Assembly (NCBI RefSeq): GCF_040448685.1
Contig: NZ_CP159290.1
Span: forward strand, 3,100,001-3,164,000
Reading direction: 5' to 3'
Length of the DNA: 64,000 bases
Origin: Cellulosimicrobium sp. ES-005
Lineage (GTDB): Bacteria > Actinomycetota > Actinomycetes > Actinomycetales > Cellulomonadaceae
The translations under genes and the position numbers were made by a program. Below the pieces are notes generated by a model that searched no databases, was not told the origin of the DNA, and was given only the letters and a program-made list of their open reading frames with translations. Positions 27,111 to 34,694 of this stretch are shown here, piece by piece (position 1 is the stretch's first letter; each line of letters begins with the position of its first letter).

Positions 27111-27784
27111 GCCGGCTCGGCCTGGCCGGGCGGCGGCGGACGGCGGCTCGGGCCGCGGTCGTCGTGCTCGCCGGCTCGCTCGTCCTGACGGCGTGCACCG
27201 TGACGTTCGGCGGTCCGGACGACGCGACCGCGAGCCCGGGCGGGACGAGCACGGCGACCGGAGGGACGGCGTCGGGCGACGAGGCCGGGACGACGACGAT
27301 CGAGGACATCGAGAGGGGCGAGCCCATGCGCTGGGACGTGAGCAGGCCGATCACCGCGGAGTCCGTGGGGCTGGGCGAGTCGCAGGCCGTCGTGCGGGTG
27401 CCCGACGGCGCGGCGCAGGTCGAGCTGACCCTCCCGGACGGGACGTGGTCCACGACGGCCGAGGAGCTGACGATCCAGCCCCGACGGGGGTACGTGAGCA
27501 CGATCAACGTGTTCCGCACGCTGTCCGGCGGCCAGGCGGTCCACGACCAGCTCGTCGCCGACGCCGAGGTCCTCGGCTTCCCCCGGTCGCAGGTGGACCG
27601 CTGGCTCGACGAGCTCCCGGCGTCGCTCGACGCGTCGCGCACGGGCGGGACGCGCGAGCGCACGGGCATCAACGGCTCGAACGGCGACGTCGTCACGTCC
27701 GTGCAGATCAGCCACGAGCCCGGGCCGGGCGGCGACGAGAGCATCCGGCTCTGGTACGCGATCAGCCCGGTCACCCCGGACTGA
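27107..27784 (+). CDS. Lipoprotein coupled to the WXG100-like protein
   Basis: A 225-residue lipoprotein. The signal peptide starts at GTG (VSRLGLAGRRRTAARAAVVV) with lipobox LVLTAC, then a Thr/Gly/Ser-rich linker and a ~150-residue domain (VVRVPDGAAQVELTLPDGTW, DAEVLGFPRSQVDRWLDELP) that I do not recognise. The GTGA overlap with the preceding gene means they are co-translated, so this protein is likely its partner: an immunity or cell-surface receptor role is inference. The ATG further upstream at 27086 lies inside the previous gene and has no ribosome site. Confidence 0.78.
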   Translation: MSRLGLAGRRRTAARAAVVVLAGSLVLTACTVTFGGPDDATASPGGTSTATGGTASGDEAGTTTIEDIERGEPMRWDVSRPITAESVGLGESQAVVRVPDGAAQVELTLPDGTWSTTAEELTIQPRRGYVSTINVFRTLSGGQAVHDQLVADAEVLGFPRSQVDRWLDELPASLDASRTGGTRERTGINGSNGDVVTSVQISHEPGPGGDESIRLWYAISPVTPD

Positions 27785-27827
27785 CGGCTCGGCCGGCCTC
27801 CTCCGCGTGCCCGGCGTGAAGAACCGG

Positions 27828-27852
27828 GGGACGAACCGGGCCGGTTCGTCCC
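27828..27852. promoter_or_regulatory. 25-bp perfect palindrome between the lipoprotein and the PBP gene
   Basis: Arms gggacgaaccgg (27828-27839) and ccggttcgtccc (27841-27852) around one central g. As RNA it forms a hairpin with a small loop that could end the WXG operon; as DNA it could be an operator for the PBP gene 74 bases downstream. A TAGCGT -10-like box follows at about 27882-27887. Confidence 0.5.
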
Positions 27853-27925
27853 GAGCGCCCGGGACGTCCGGGGCGTGAGGTAGCGTCCCTCCCGTCCCGA
27901 ACGGCACGGAGCAGGGGAGCAGCGA

Positions 27926-29917
27926 GTGAGCAGCGTCGCGCACGACCACGGCCGGACGACCACGCAGGGCCGGCCGCGCGTCCGGCACCGGGCAGTGCGC
28001 TGGGCGAGCGCCGCGGTGCTCGCGCCCGTCCTGGCCCTCCCGCTCGCCGCGTGCACGCCCGACCGGCCGGAGGCGCAGGACGCGGCGGACGCGCTCGCGC
28101 AGGCGATCCAGGCGGGCGACGTGAGCGGTCTGGAGTTCCGCAACGGCGCCGCGAAGGACGTCCAGGCCCACCTCGAGGCGGTGCTCGAGCCGCTCGCGCC
28201 GTACGAGCGCACGGTCGAGGTCTCGACGGTGGACGTCGTGGAGGAGGGCGACGACGCGGGCGACCGTGCGACGGCGACGCTCGCCTACCGCTGGGAGGTC
28301 GCCGGGGAGCAAGCCTGGGAGTACACGACGACGGCGGAGCTGACGTTCGCGGAGGCGGCCGACGGCGAGGACGGACCCGGGGCGTGGGACGTCGTGTGGG
28401 AGCCGGACGTGCTCGTCCCCGAGCTCGGCCAGGGCGACCGGCTCGCGGTGAAGCGCGTGCCCGCCGTGCGTGCGGGCATCCTCGGCGCGGGCGACGTCCC
28501 GATCGTCCAGGACCGGCCGGTCTACCGGATCGGCGTCGACAAGACCCTCGTCGCCTCGGGAGCGTGGGACCGCGCCGCGCGCGAGCTCGCCGCGATCGTC
28601 GGGCTCGACCCCGAGGAGTACGCGCAGCGCGTCGCCGGGGCGGGGGAGAAGGCGTTCGTCGAGGCGATCACGGTCCGTACCGAGGACACGGCGGGGGTCG
28701 ACGTCGACGCGGCGCGCGGGGTCGACGGCGTCCGCGTGCTCGACGACGAGCTCCCGCTCGCGCCGACGCGCGAGTTCGCGCGCCCCATCCTCGGGCGCGT
28801 GGGGGACGCGACGGCGGAGATCGTCGAGGAGTCCGAGGGGGCGATCGCCGCCGGCGACCAGGTCGGTCTCTCCGGCCTCCAGCGCCAGTACGACGAGCAG
28901 CTCCGGGGCGTCCCGGGCCTGTCGATCGAGGTCGTGCCGGGCGAGGGCGACGCCGACGGCGAGGTGACCGAGGTCTTCTCGGTGGACCCGGTGGACGGCG
29001 TCCCCCTCAGCACGACCCTCCGGCCGGACATGCAGGTCGCCGCCGAGGCGGTGCTGGCGGGGCAAGGGCCGAGCGCGATCGTCGCGATCCAGCCCTCCAC
29101 CGGAGCCGTGCTGGCCGCGGCGAGCTCGACGGCGGGCGAGGGCCTCTCGACCGCGACGACCGGCCAGTACGCGCCCGGCTCGACCTTCAAGGTCGCGACG
29201 ACGCTCGCGATGCTGCGCGCGGGGCTCACGCCCGACACGACCGTCGCGTGCCCGCCCACGATCTCCGTGGACGGCCGCGAGTTCCAGAACGTCCCGGGCT
29301 ACCCGACGGCGGCGCTCGGCGACGTGCCGCTGCGCACCGCCTTCGCCAACTCGTGCAACACCGCGATGATCGGGCAGCGGGACACGGTGACGCAGCAGGC
29401 GCTGCACGACGCCGCCGCGTCGCTCGGGCTGGGCGTCGAGTCCGACCTGGGCGCGCCCGCGTTCTTCGGCGACGTCCCGACCGACTCGCAGGGCACCGAG
29501 CACGCCGCGTCGATGATCGGGCAGGGCAAGGTCCAGGCCTCCCCGCTGGCGATGGCGACCGTCGCGGCGAGCGTCGCCGCCGGGCACACGGTGGCGCCCG
29601 TCCTGGTCCACCCGGACGTGCAGACCGTCGCCGACGAGCAGCCCGCGAGCACCCTCACCGAGGAGGAGGCGGCGACGCTGCGGGACCTCATGCGCGCGGT
29701 CGTCACCGAGGGGTCGGCGTCGATCCTCCAGGACCTGCCGGGGGAGCCCGGCGCCAAGACCGGCACCGCGCAGTACGGCGACGGCAGCCAGTCCCACGCC
29801 TGGATGATCGCGACCCAGGGGGACCTCGCGGTCGCCGTGTTCGTCGAGACGGGCGACGGCGGCGCCGTCACCGCGGGCCCGCTGATGCACGCGTTCCTCG
29901 ACGCGCCCAACGCCTGA
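27926..29917 (+). CDS. Class B penicillin-binding protein with NTF2-like domain (lipoprotein)
   Basis: A 663-residue transpeptidase that cross-links peptidoglycan outside the membrane. A lipoprotein-like signal (LALPLAACTPD) is followed by an NTF2-like MecA_N domain (residues ~45-165), a PBP dimer domain, and the transpeptidase domain. The catalytic motifs are all present: Ser419-Thr-Phe-Lys422 (YAPGSTFKVATT), Ser476-Cys-Asn and Lys611-Thr-Gly (GAKTGTAQYG). The NTF2-like plus lipobox layout resembles low-affinity PBPs (PBP2a/PBP5-like), so reduced beta-lactam affinity is possible. It starts at GTG after GGGGAG. Confidence 0.9.
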   Translation: MSSVAHDHGRTTTQGRPRVRHRAVRWASAAVLAPVLALPLAACTPDRPEAQDAADALAQAIQAGDVSGLEFRNGAAKDVQAHLEAVLEPLAPYERTVEVSTVDVVEEGDDAGDRATATLAYRWEVAGEQAWEYTTTAELTFAEAADGEDGPGAWDVVWEPDVLVPELGQGDRLAVKRVPAVRAGILGAGDVPIVQDRPVYRIGVDKTLVASGAWDRAARELAAIVGLDPEEYAQRVAGAGEKAFVEAITVRTEDTAGVDVDAARGVDGVRVLDDELPLAPTREFARPILGRVGDATAEIVEESEGAIAAGDQVGLSGLQRQYDEQLRGVPGLSIEVVPGEGDADGEVTEVFSVDPVDGVPLSTTLRPDMQVAAEAVLAGQGPSAIVAIQPSTGAVLAAASSTAGEGLSTATTGQYAPGSTFKVATTLAMLRAGLTPDTTVACPPTISVDGREFQNVPGYPTAALGDVPLRTAFANSCNTAMIGQRDTVTQQALHDAAASLGLGVESDLGAPAFFGDVPTDSQGTEHAASMIGQGKVQASPLAMATVAASVAAGHTVAPVLVHPDVQTVADEQPASTLTEEEAATLRDLMRAVVTEGSASILQDLPGEPGAKTGTAQYGDGSQSHAWMIATQGDLAVAVFVETGDGGAVTAGPLMHAFLDAPNA

Positions 29918-29927
29918 CCTCGCGAGT

Positions 29928-29963
29928 AGCGACGCCCGGCCCGGAACGGTGCCGGGCGTCGCT
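29928..29963 (+). terminator. Perfect 13-bp stem-loop after the PBP gene
   Basis: agcgacgcccggc (29928-29940) pairs perfectly with gccgggcgtcgct (29951-29963); the loop is 10 bases. It starts 11 bases after the stop and is followed by tctcgg. Confidence 0.85.
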
Positions 29964-30038
29964 CTCTCGGCGGGGGGGATCGCTATCTCGCGGAGGTGGG
30001 GAATAGGGTCCCCGGTCGGGTCGTTGTGCACCAGCGGG

Positions 30039-30044
30039 TATGAT
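30039..30044 (+). promoter_or_regulatory. -10 box of the leader-peptide/symporter transcript
   Basis: TATGAT is the best -10 hexamer in this intergenic region. It would start transcription near 30051, about 58 bases before the leader GTG and about 370 bases before the symporter start. No convincing -35 is visible. Confidence 0.55.
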
Positions 30045-30108
30045 CGGTTGCCGCGGGCGTCCGTCTGCCCGCTTTCCAGCGAGAACCCACCGTTCCGGGA
30101 GAACCTTC

Positions 30109-30192
30109 GTGTTCGTCAGCGTGCCTGCCTGGCAGCTCACCCAGCGCCGCGACGTCGACCTCCGTCGAGTCGCCAGCGCGCTGTGTCGCTGA
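30109..30192 (+). CDS. 27-residue leader peptide ending Cys-Arg-stop, cysteine-type attenuator
   Basis: The reading frame GTG...TGA encodes MFVSVPAWQLTQRRDVDLRR followed by VASALCR. GGGAGAA at 30097-30103 is a well-placed ribosome site. The RR-x-VDL-xR-V-x-x-x-LCR-stop ending matches a recognised class of actinobacterial leader peptides found upstream of sulfur and cysteine genes, where stalling at the terminal Cys codon is thought to control the downstream transcript. The Cys codon is TGT at 30184-30186. Competing hairpins follow directly. This ORF is too short for normal gene callers. Confidence 0.8.
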   Translation: MFVSVPAWQLTQRRDVDLRRVASALCR

Positions 30193-30403
30193 CCCCCCGT
30201 CGCCGCTGACGCCTCTCCGCCTCCGCACACCCGTCAGGACCCCGGGTCGCCTCGCGACCCGAGCCGCTGACGTGCGTGGCGCGCCCCGCACCGTCAGGAC
30301 CTCACGCCCTCCGGCCTGATGCCCTGCCCGGGCCGCGCTGCTGCCGGCGCCCCGCGACGACGTCCCGAGCCCCTCTCCCGAGAGCGGGCGCTCGTGCGCC
30401 CGC
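30187..30403 (+). promoter_or_regulatory. Structured leader with competing pairings (attenuator)
   Basis: CGCTGAC occurs three times: across the leader stop (30187-30193) and within gccgctgacg at 30205-30211 and 30266-30272. Its complement lies in CCGTCAGGAC, present twice (30231-30240, 30291-30300). Thus ctgacg 30206-30211 can pair with cgtcag 30232-30237, and ctgacgtgcg 30267-30276 with cgca-c-cgtcag 30287-30297. Further perfect hairpins are 30243-30250/30254-30261 and 30384-30391/30396-30403, the last just before the symporter ribosome site at 30412-30416. Ribosome position on the leader would decide which form exists. The mechanism is inference. Confidence 0.6.
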
Positions 30404-30422
30404 GACACCCGAAAGGTCCCCT

Positions 30423-31958
30423 GTGTCCTCGACCCCCTCACCGGCCTCCTGGAAGGCCGGCTCGCAGCAGGTGAGCCAGGCCCCGGCCGCCGCACCCGCG
30501 ACGAAGAAGCGCCGGTTCCCCTCGTTCAGCGTCCAGATCCTGCTGGGCCTCGCGGTCGGCGTCGGCCTCGGTGCCCTCGCCCTCGCCATGGGCCCGCAGG
30601 ACGCGGCCGGCGAGGTTCCCAACGGCCTGACCACGACGCTCGACACCGTCGGCTCCTCGTTCGTCACGCTGCTCAAGGCCGTCGTCCCGCCGCTCATCTT
30701 CACCGCGATCGTCGCGTCGATCGCGAACCTGCGCACCGTCACCAACGCGGCGCGCCTCGCCGGCCAGACGCTCCTGTGGTTCGCCATCACCGCGGCGATC
30801 TCCGTGGCCGTCGGCATCGGCCTGGGCCTGCTGTTCAACCCGGGCCAGAACGCCTCGGTGTCCGTCGACGACGCCTACGAGGCGGGGCGCACCGGCACGT
30901 GGCTCGACTTCCTCACCGGCCTCATCCCGGGCAACGTCCTGGGCATCGGGGCGTCGACCCGCCTGACGACGGGGGACGACGGCGCGCTCACGGGTGCCGC
31001 TGAGACCTCGGTGAACTTCAACGTCCTGCAGATCCTCGTCGTCGCGCTGGTGATCGGCATCGCCGCGCTCAAGTCGGGCAAGAAGGCGGACCCGTTCCTC
31101 GCGTTCAACCGCTCCGCGCTCGCGATCGTGCAGAAGGTGCTGTGGTGGATCATCCGCCTTGCGCCGATCGGCACCGCCGGCCTCATCGGCTACGCCATCG
31201 CGGCCTACGGCTGGACGTCGCTCGCATCGCTCGCGTGGTTCGCCGTCGCGATCTACGTCGGCCTCGCGGTCGTGCTGTTCGTCGTCTACCCGATCCTGCT
31301 GCGCACCAACGGCCTGAAGATCTCGAGCTACTTCCGGGGCGCATGGCCCGCGATCCAGCTCGCGTTCGTCTCGCGCTCCTCGATCGGCACGCTGCCCGTG
31401 ACGCAGCGCGTCACCGAGCGCAACCTCGGCGTGCCGAGCGAGTACGCGTCGTTCGCGGTGCCGCTGGCCGCGACCACCAAGATGGACGGTTGCGCCTCGA
31501 TCTACCCGGCCATCTCGGCGATCTTCGTCGCGCAGATCTTCGGCATCGACCTGTCGATCACCGACTACCTGCTCATCGCGTTCGTCTCCGTCGTCGGCTC
31601 CGCCGCGACCGCGGGCCTCACCGGCGCGATCGTCATGCTGACCCTCACGCTCTCGACCGTCGGCCTGCCGCTCGCGGGCGTCGGCCTGCTGCTGGCGATC
31701 GACCCGATCCTCGACATGGGCCGCACCGCGGTCAACGTCGCGGGCCAGGCGCTCGTCCCGACGATCGTCGCCAAGCGCGAGGGCATCCTCGACCTCGAGA
31801 AGTACGAGTCCGCCAGCGCGGAGGACCTCTTCGTGGACGAGGACGACGCGTCCGAGACGACCGCCACCGAGACGACCGCCACCGAGACCTCGGCGACGAC
31901 CGAGACCGAGGAGGCCACGCCGTCGGCCACCAAGGAGCCGGCAGGCGCCTCCGCCTGA
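30423..31958 (+). CDS. DAACS-family sodium/proton symporter, probably L-cystine (TcyP-like)
   Basis: A 511-residue dicarboxylate/amino acid:cation symporter with about eight spans and two re-entrant loops. Signature blocks are LLKAVVPPLIFTAIVASIAN, LAFVSRSSIGTLPVTQR, TTKMDGCASIYPAI and DPILDMGRTAVNVAGQ. The last three fit the cystine transporter TcyP/YdjN (NGCAGLYPA, DMGRTALNVNG in that family) better than glutamate carriers. The cysteine-type leader peptide upstream supports cystine as substrate. The N-terminal ~35 residues and a C-terminal Glu/Thr repeat tail (ETTATETTATETSATTETE) are extra. The GTG at 30423 follows AAAGG at 30412-30416. Substrate assignment is inference. Confidence 0.8.
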   Translation: MSSTPSPASWKAGSQQVSQAPAAAPATKKRRFPSFSVQILLGLAVGVGLGALALAMGPQDAAGEVPNGLTTTLDTVGSSFVTLLKAVVPPLIFTAIVASIANLRTVTNAARLAGQTLLWFAITAAISVAVGIGLGLLFNPGQNASVSVDDAYEAGRTGTWLDFLTGLIPGNVLGIGASTRLTTGDDGALTGAAETSVNFNVLQILVVALVIGIAALKSGKKADPFLAFNRSALAIVQKVLWWIIRLAPIGTAGLIGYAIAAYGWTSLASLAWFAVAIYVGLAVVLFVVYPILLRTNGLKISSYFRGAWPAIQLAFVSRSSIGTLPVTQRVTERNLGVPSEYASFAVPLAATTKMDGCASIYPAISAIFVAQIFGIDLSITDYLLIAFVSVVGSAATAGLTGAIVMLTLTLSTVGLPLAGVGLLLAIDPILDMGRTAVNVAGQALVPTIVAKREGILDLEKYESASAEDLFVDEDDASETTATETTATETSATTETEEATPSATKEPAGASA

Positions 31959-31979
31959 CGCGCCCACGCGCCGTCGAAC

Positions 31980-32024
31980 ACGACATGGGTGCCGTTATCC
32001 ACGGGATAACGGCACCCATGTCGT
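31980..32024. terminator. Perfect 21-bp inverted repeat between convergent genes
   Basis: Arms 31980-32000 and 32004-32024 are exact reverse complements (acgacatgggtgccgttatc...), with a 3-base centre (acg). It is notably less GC-rich than its surroundings. It lies 21 bases after the symporter stop and 8 bases before the end of the SHOCT gene on the other strand, so a bidirectional terminator is the simplest reading. Confidence 0.75.
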
Positions 32025-32032
32025 TCTCGGCG

Positions 32033-32341
32033 TCAGGGCTGGGGGCGACCCTCGCGCAGGACCGCGAGGCGCGAGCGGTACTCCTGCTCGTCGATCTCGC
32101 CGCGCGCGTAGCGCTCGCCGAGGATCGCGACGGGGTCCGGGCCGGTGGCGCGCCAGCCGTTCGGGCCGCCCGGGCCCCAGCCGCGGCGTGCGCGGCGGGC
32201 GACCAGGAAGATCACGGACGCGAACAGCAGGAACCACAGCAGCGGGAAGACGAACCACCACGGTCCGGGTCCCCAGCCGGCGTGCGCCACGGACGCGACG
32301 GCCTCCGTGGGGACCACGGCCCCGGTGAGTGCGGTGAGCAT
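32033..32341 (-). CDS. SHOCT-domain small membrane protein
   Basis: A 102-residue protein: one membrane span (WWFVFPLLWFLLFASVIFLV, about residues 28-47), a basic, Gly-rich linker, and a C-terminal SHOCT motif (DPVAILGERYARGEIDEQEY). SHOCT is a short oligomerisation or nucleic-acid-linked module common in actinobacterial stress proteins; no enzymatic role is known. It is convergent with the symporter. Confidence 0.85.
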   Translation of the reverse strand: MLTALTGAVVPTEAVASVAHAGWGPGPWWFVFPLLWFLLFASVIFLVARRARRGWGPGGPNGWRATGPDPVAILGERYARGEIDEQEYRSRLAVLREGRPQP

Positions 32342-32500
32342 GACGACCTCCGGTGTCGGTGCGCCCCGCCGGGCGGCGGGGGCGGCCGTGATCCGGCCGC
32401 ACCTCCAGGCTTCCCGGTGCCCGACGCCGCGTCGTCCCCCGTGCGTGCCGACCTCGCTCGTCCCGCGGTGCCGGTCCGGGCGGCCCCTCGCGCCCGGCGG

Positions 32501-33166
32501 TCAGCCCACCCAGCCGGGCCGGACGAGCCCGGACTCGTAGGCCGCGACGACGAGCTGCGCGCGGTCGCGCGCACCCACCTTGGCCATGACGCGCGACACG
32601 TGCGTCTTCACGGTCGACTCCGACAGGTAGAGCGTGCCCGCGATCTCGTCGTTCGAGAGCCCGCCCGCGACCTCGACGAGCACCTCGCGCTCGCGCGGCG
32701 TGAGCTCCTCGACACCGGGGACCGGCCCGACGGTCCGCGTCGCGTCCGCGACGCGGGAGAGCAGGCGTCGGGTCACCGTGGGCGAGAGCAGGGCGTCGCC
32801 CCGCGCCGCGACCCGCACCGCGCGGACGAGGTCGACGGGCTCGGTGTCCTTGACGAGGAACCCGCTCGCGCCGCCGCGGATCGCGTCCGTCACGTACTCG
32901 TCGAGCTCGAACGTGGTGACCACCACGACGTGCACGTGCGACGCCGCACGGTCGGCGACGATCCGCCGGGTCGCCTCGAGCCCGTCGAGTCCGGGCATCC
33001 GGATGTCCATGAGCACGACGTCGGGCAGGTGCTCCAGCGCGAGCCGGACGGCGTCGTCCCCGGTCGCGGCCTCGGCGACGACGCGCATGTCGTCCTCGGA
33101 GTCGATGAGCGCACGGAAGCCACCGCGCACGAGCGCCTGGTCGTCGGCCAGCACGACGTCGATCAT
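32501..33166 (-). CDS. NarL/LuxR-family response regulator
   Basis: A 221-residue two-component regulator. The receiver domain has the acidic pair at Asp8-Asp9 (VVLADDQALVRGG), phospho-acceptor Asp54 (VVLMDIRMPGLDG), the conserved Thr (VVVTTFELDEYV) and Lys (ASGFLVKDTEP). The C-terminal LuxR helix-turn-helix is LTPREREVLVEVAGGLSNDE then LYLSESTVKTHVSRVMAKVG. Its ATG overlaps the histidine kinase stop by 4 bases, so the pair is coupled. The signal is unknown. Confidence 0.93.
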   Translation of the reverse strand: MIDVVLADDQALVRGGFRALIDSEDDMRVVAEAATGDDAVRLALEHLPDVVLMDIRMPGLDGLEATRRIVADRAASHVHVVVVTTFELDEYVTDAIRGGASGFLVKDTEPVDLVRAVRVAARGDALLSPTVTRRLLSRVADATRTVGPVPGVEELTPREREVLVEVAGGLSNDEIAGTLYLSESTVKTHVSRVMAKVGARDRAQLVVAAYESGLVRPGWVG

Positions 33167-34521
33167 GGTGCCTCCTCGTGCCGCGGGGGTCCCTCGTCGG
33201 ACCGCCCGGTGCTGCCCGACCGGGGCGTGGTGCCCGGCCAGGGAAAGACTGCCCGCACCCGGAAGCCGCGTCCAGCGGTACCTTCCTCCCGCTCCGACCC
33301 CAGCCCCGGTGTCGGACCGGGCACCGACCCCGCCGCGAGCGACCCGCCGACGCTCTCCACGCGCTCGCGCATGCCCCGCAGGCCGTAGCCCGGCTCGGCG
33401 TCGGAGGGTGCGCCCGCGCCGTCGTCGGTGACGGTCACCGTCACGCGGCGCGAGGTGCTGTCCCCGTCCGCCCGGGTGCCGCTCCGGTCGGACGCGGACC
33501 CGTCGCTCGCATCGACGACGACGCGGACGTCGACGTGCGTCGCGCCGTGCGCGTGCCGCCGCACGTTGGTCAGGGCCTCCTGCACCACGCGGTAGACGAC
33601 CCCGGCGAGCCGGTCGGGCAGCCCGGCGGTAGCGGGATCCACGGCGAGGGCGACCGCGATCCCGCCTCCCTCCGCCCGCTGCACGAGCCGGGGGAGCGCG
33701 GCGAGGTCCCACGTCGGGGCGAGCGGGGCGTCGGCTGCGGCCAGGTCGTGCGCCGCGGCCGCCTCCGCGAGCGGCTCCCCCCGGACGACGCCGAGCACCG
33801 CACGGACCTCGTCGAGGGCCTCCGTGCTGGTGGTGCGGATCGCCGTCAGCGCGCTGCGGGCCTGGTCGGGGTCGCGGTCCAGCAGGTGCAGCCCGACGCC
33901 CGCCTGCACGGTGATCGCGGAGAGCGAGTGCGCGAGCACGTCGTGGACCTCGCGCGCGATGCGCAGCCGCTCGTCCGCGACGGCCGTGCGCTCCCGCTCG
34001 ACCCGCGCGACCTGCTCGGCCTGCCGTGCGGCGGCGATCCGGGCCGACCGGTCGCGGATCGCGCCCGCGACGAGCAGCACGACGACGGTCCACGCCGCCC
34101 CGCCGAGGAGCGTCGCCCGCGGCGGGGCGTCGGGGCGGAGGGCCGCCGCCGCGACGACGGCCCCTGCGAGCAGCACGGCCCCGCCCCACGCCACGCGCCG
34201 CGCGCGCTCCGCGGGGCCGCTGAGGAGCACCCCGACCAGCACGCCGACGGGCCCCGCGAGGACCGGACCCCACGCGTACCCGGCGACGAGGAAGACCCCG
34301 GCGGCCGCGACCGACACCGCGACCGCGGCGACCGGACGCGGCACGAGGAGCACGAGTGCGAGCGGGGAGACGAGGAGGAGGGCGACGGCGGCGAGGTCGA
34401 GCGGGCGCGCGCCCGGCTGCCCGTGCGTCGCACCCACCGACCCGGCGACCGAGAGCACCGCGAGCACCACGGCGAGGAACGCCCGGGGGCGGCGACGGTC
34501 GAGCGGGCCCATGCGTCGCAC
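33163..34521 (-). CDS. HisKA_3 sensor histidine kinase
   Basis: A 452-residue membrane kinase of the NarL-partner class. About five N-terminal spans (residues ~12-155) lack an extracytoplasmic sensor domain, so it probably senses a membrane event. The phospho-acceptor block is REVHDVLAHSLSAITVQAGV (H-box), the N-box is VVQEALTNVRRHAHGATHV, and GYGLRGMRERVESVGG is the ATP lid. A Ser/Asp-rich insert lies between N and G boxes. It starts at MRRMGP; the second Met is an alternative. It is transcribed with the response regulator. Confidence 0.9.
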   Translation of the reverse strand: MRRMGPLDRRRPRAFLAVVLAVLSVAGSVGATHGQPGARPLDLAAVALLLVSPLALVLLVPRPVAAVAVSVAAAGVFLVAGYAWGPVLAGPVGVLVGVLLSGPAERARRVAWGGAVLLAGAVVAAAALRPDAPPRATLLGGAAWTVVVLLVAGAIRDRSARIAAARQAEQVARVERERTAVADERLRIAREVHDVLAHSLSAITVQAGVGLHLLDRDPDQARSALTAIRTTSTEALDEVRAVLGVVRGEPLAEAAAAHDLAAADAPLAPTWDLAALPRLVQRAEGGGIAVALAVDPATAGLPDRLAGVVYRVVQEALTNVRRHAHGATHVDVRVVVDASDGSASDRSGTRADGDSTSRRVTVTVTDDGAGAPSDAEPGYGLRGMRERVESVGGSLAAGSVPGPTPGLGSEREEGTAGRGFRVRAVFPWPGTTPRSGSTGRSDEGPPRHEEAP

Positions 34522-34681
34522 GCTACGCCGCGCTCGGCCGGACCGCGTCCGACCGGGGTGCCGGGCGCCGTCGTCCCGGGGTGCCGTGCGGGCGAACCTG
34601 CACCCCCGGCGATCCTGTCCGAGGTGTCACACCCGAAGCCCCGCCGGTGAGGGCGATCCTGCTTCGCGCTCTGAGCGCCGG

Positions 34682-34687
34682 TAGCCT
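34682..34687 (+). promoter_or_regulatory. -10 box of a leaderless transcript for the VanZ gene
   Basis: TAGCCT is followed by seven bases and the ATG at 34695. No Shine-Dalgarno is seen upstream of the start, which supports a leaderless message. Confidence 0.5.
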
Positions 34688-34694
34688 GCGACCC

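Noticed and set aside
31850-31925. Repeated accgagacgacc units at the end of the symporter gene, considered as a direct-repeat array
   Set aside because: They are in frame and encode a Thr/Glu-rich cytoplasmic tail; no spacer pattern like CRISPR.
34623-34633. ggtgt-c-acacc dyad upstream of the VanZ gene
   Set aside because: Short and single; without a second copy or known regulator it does not support an operator call.
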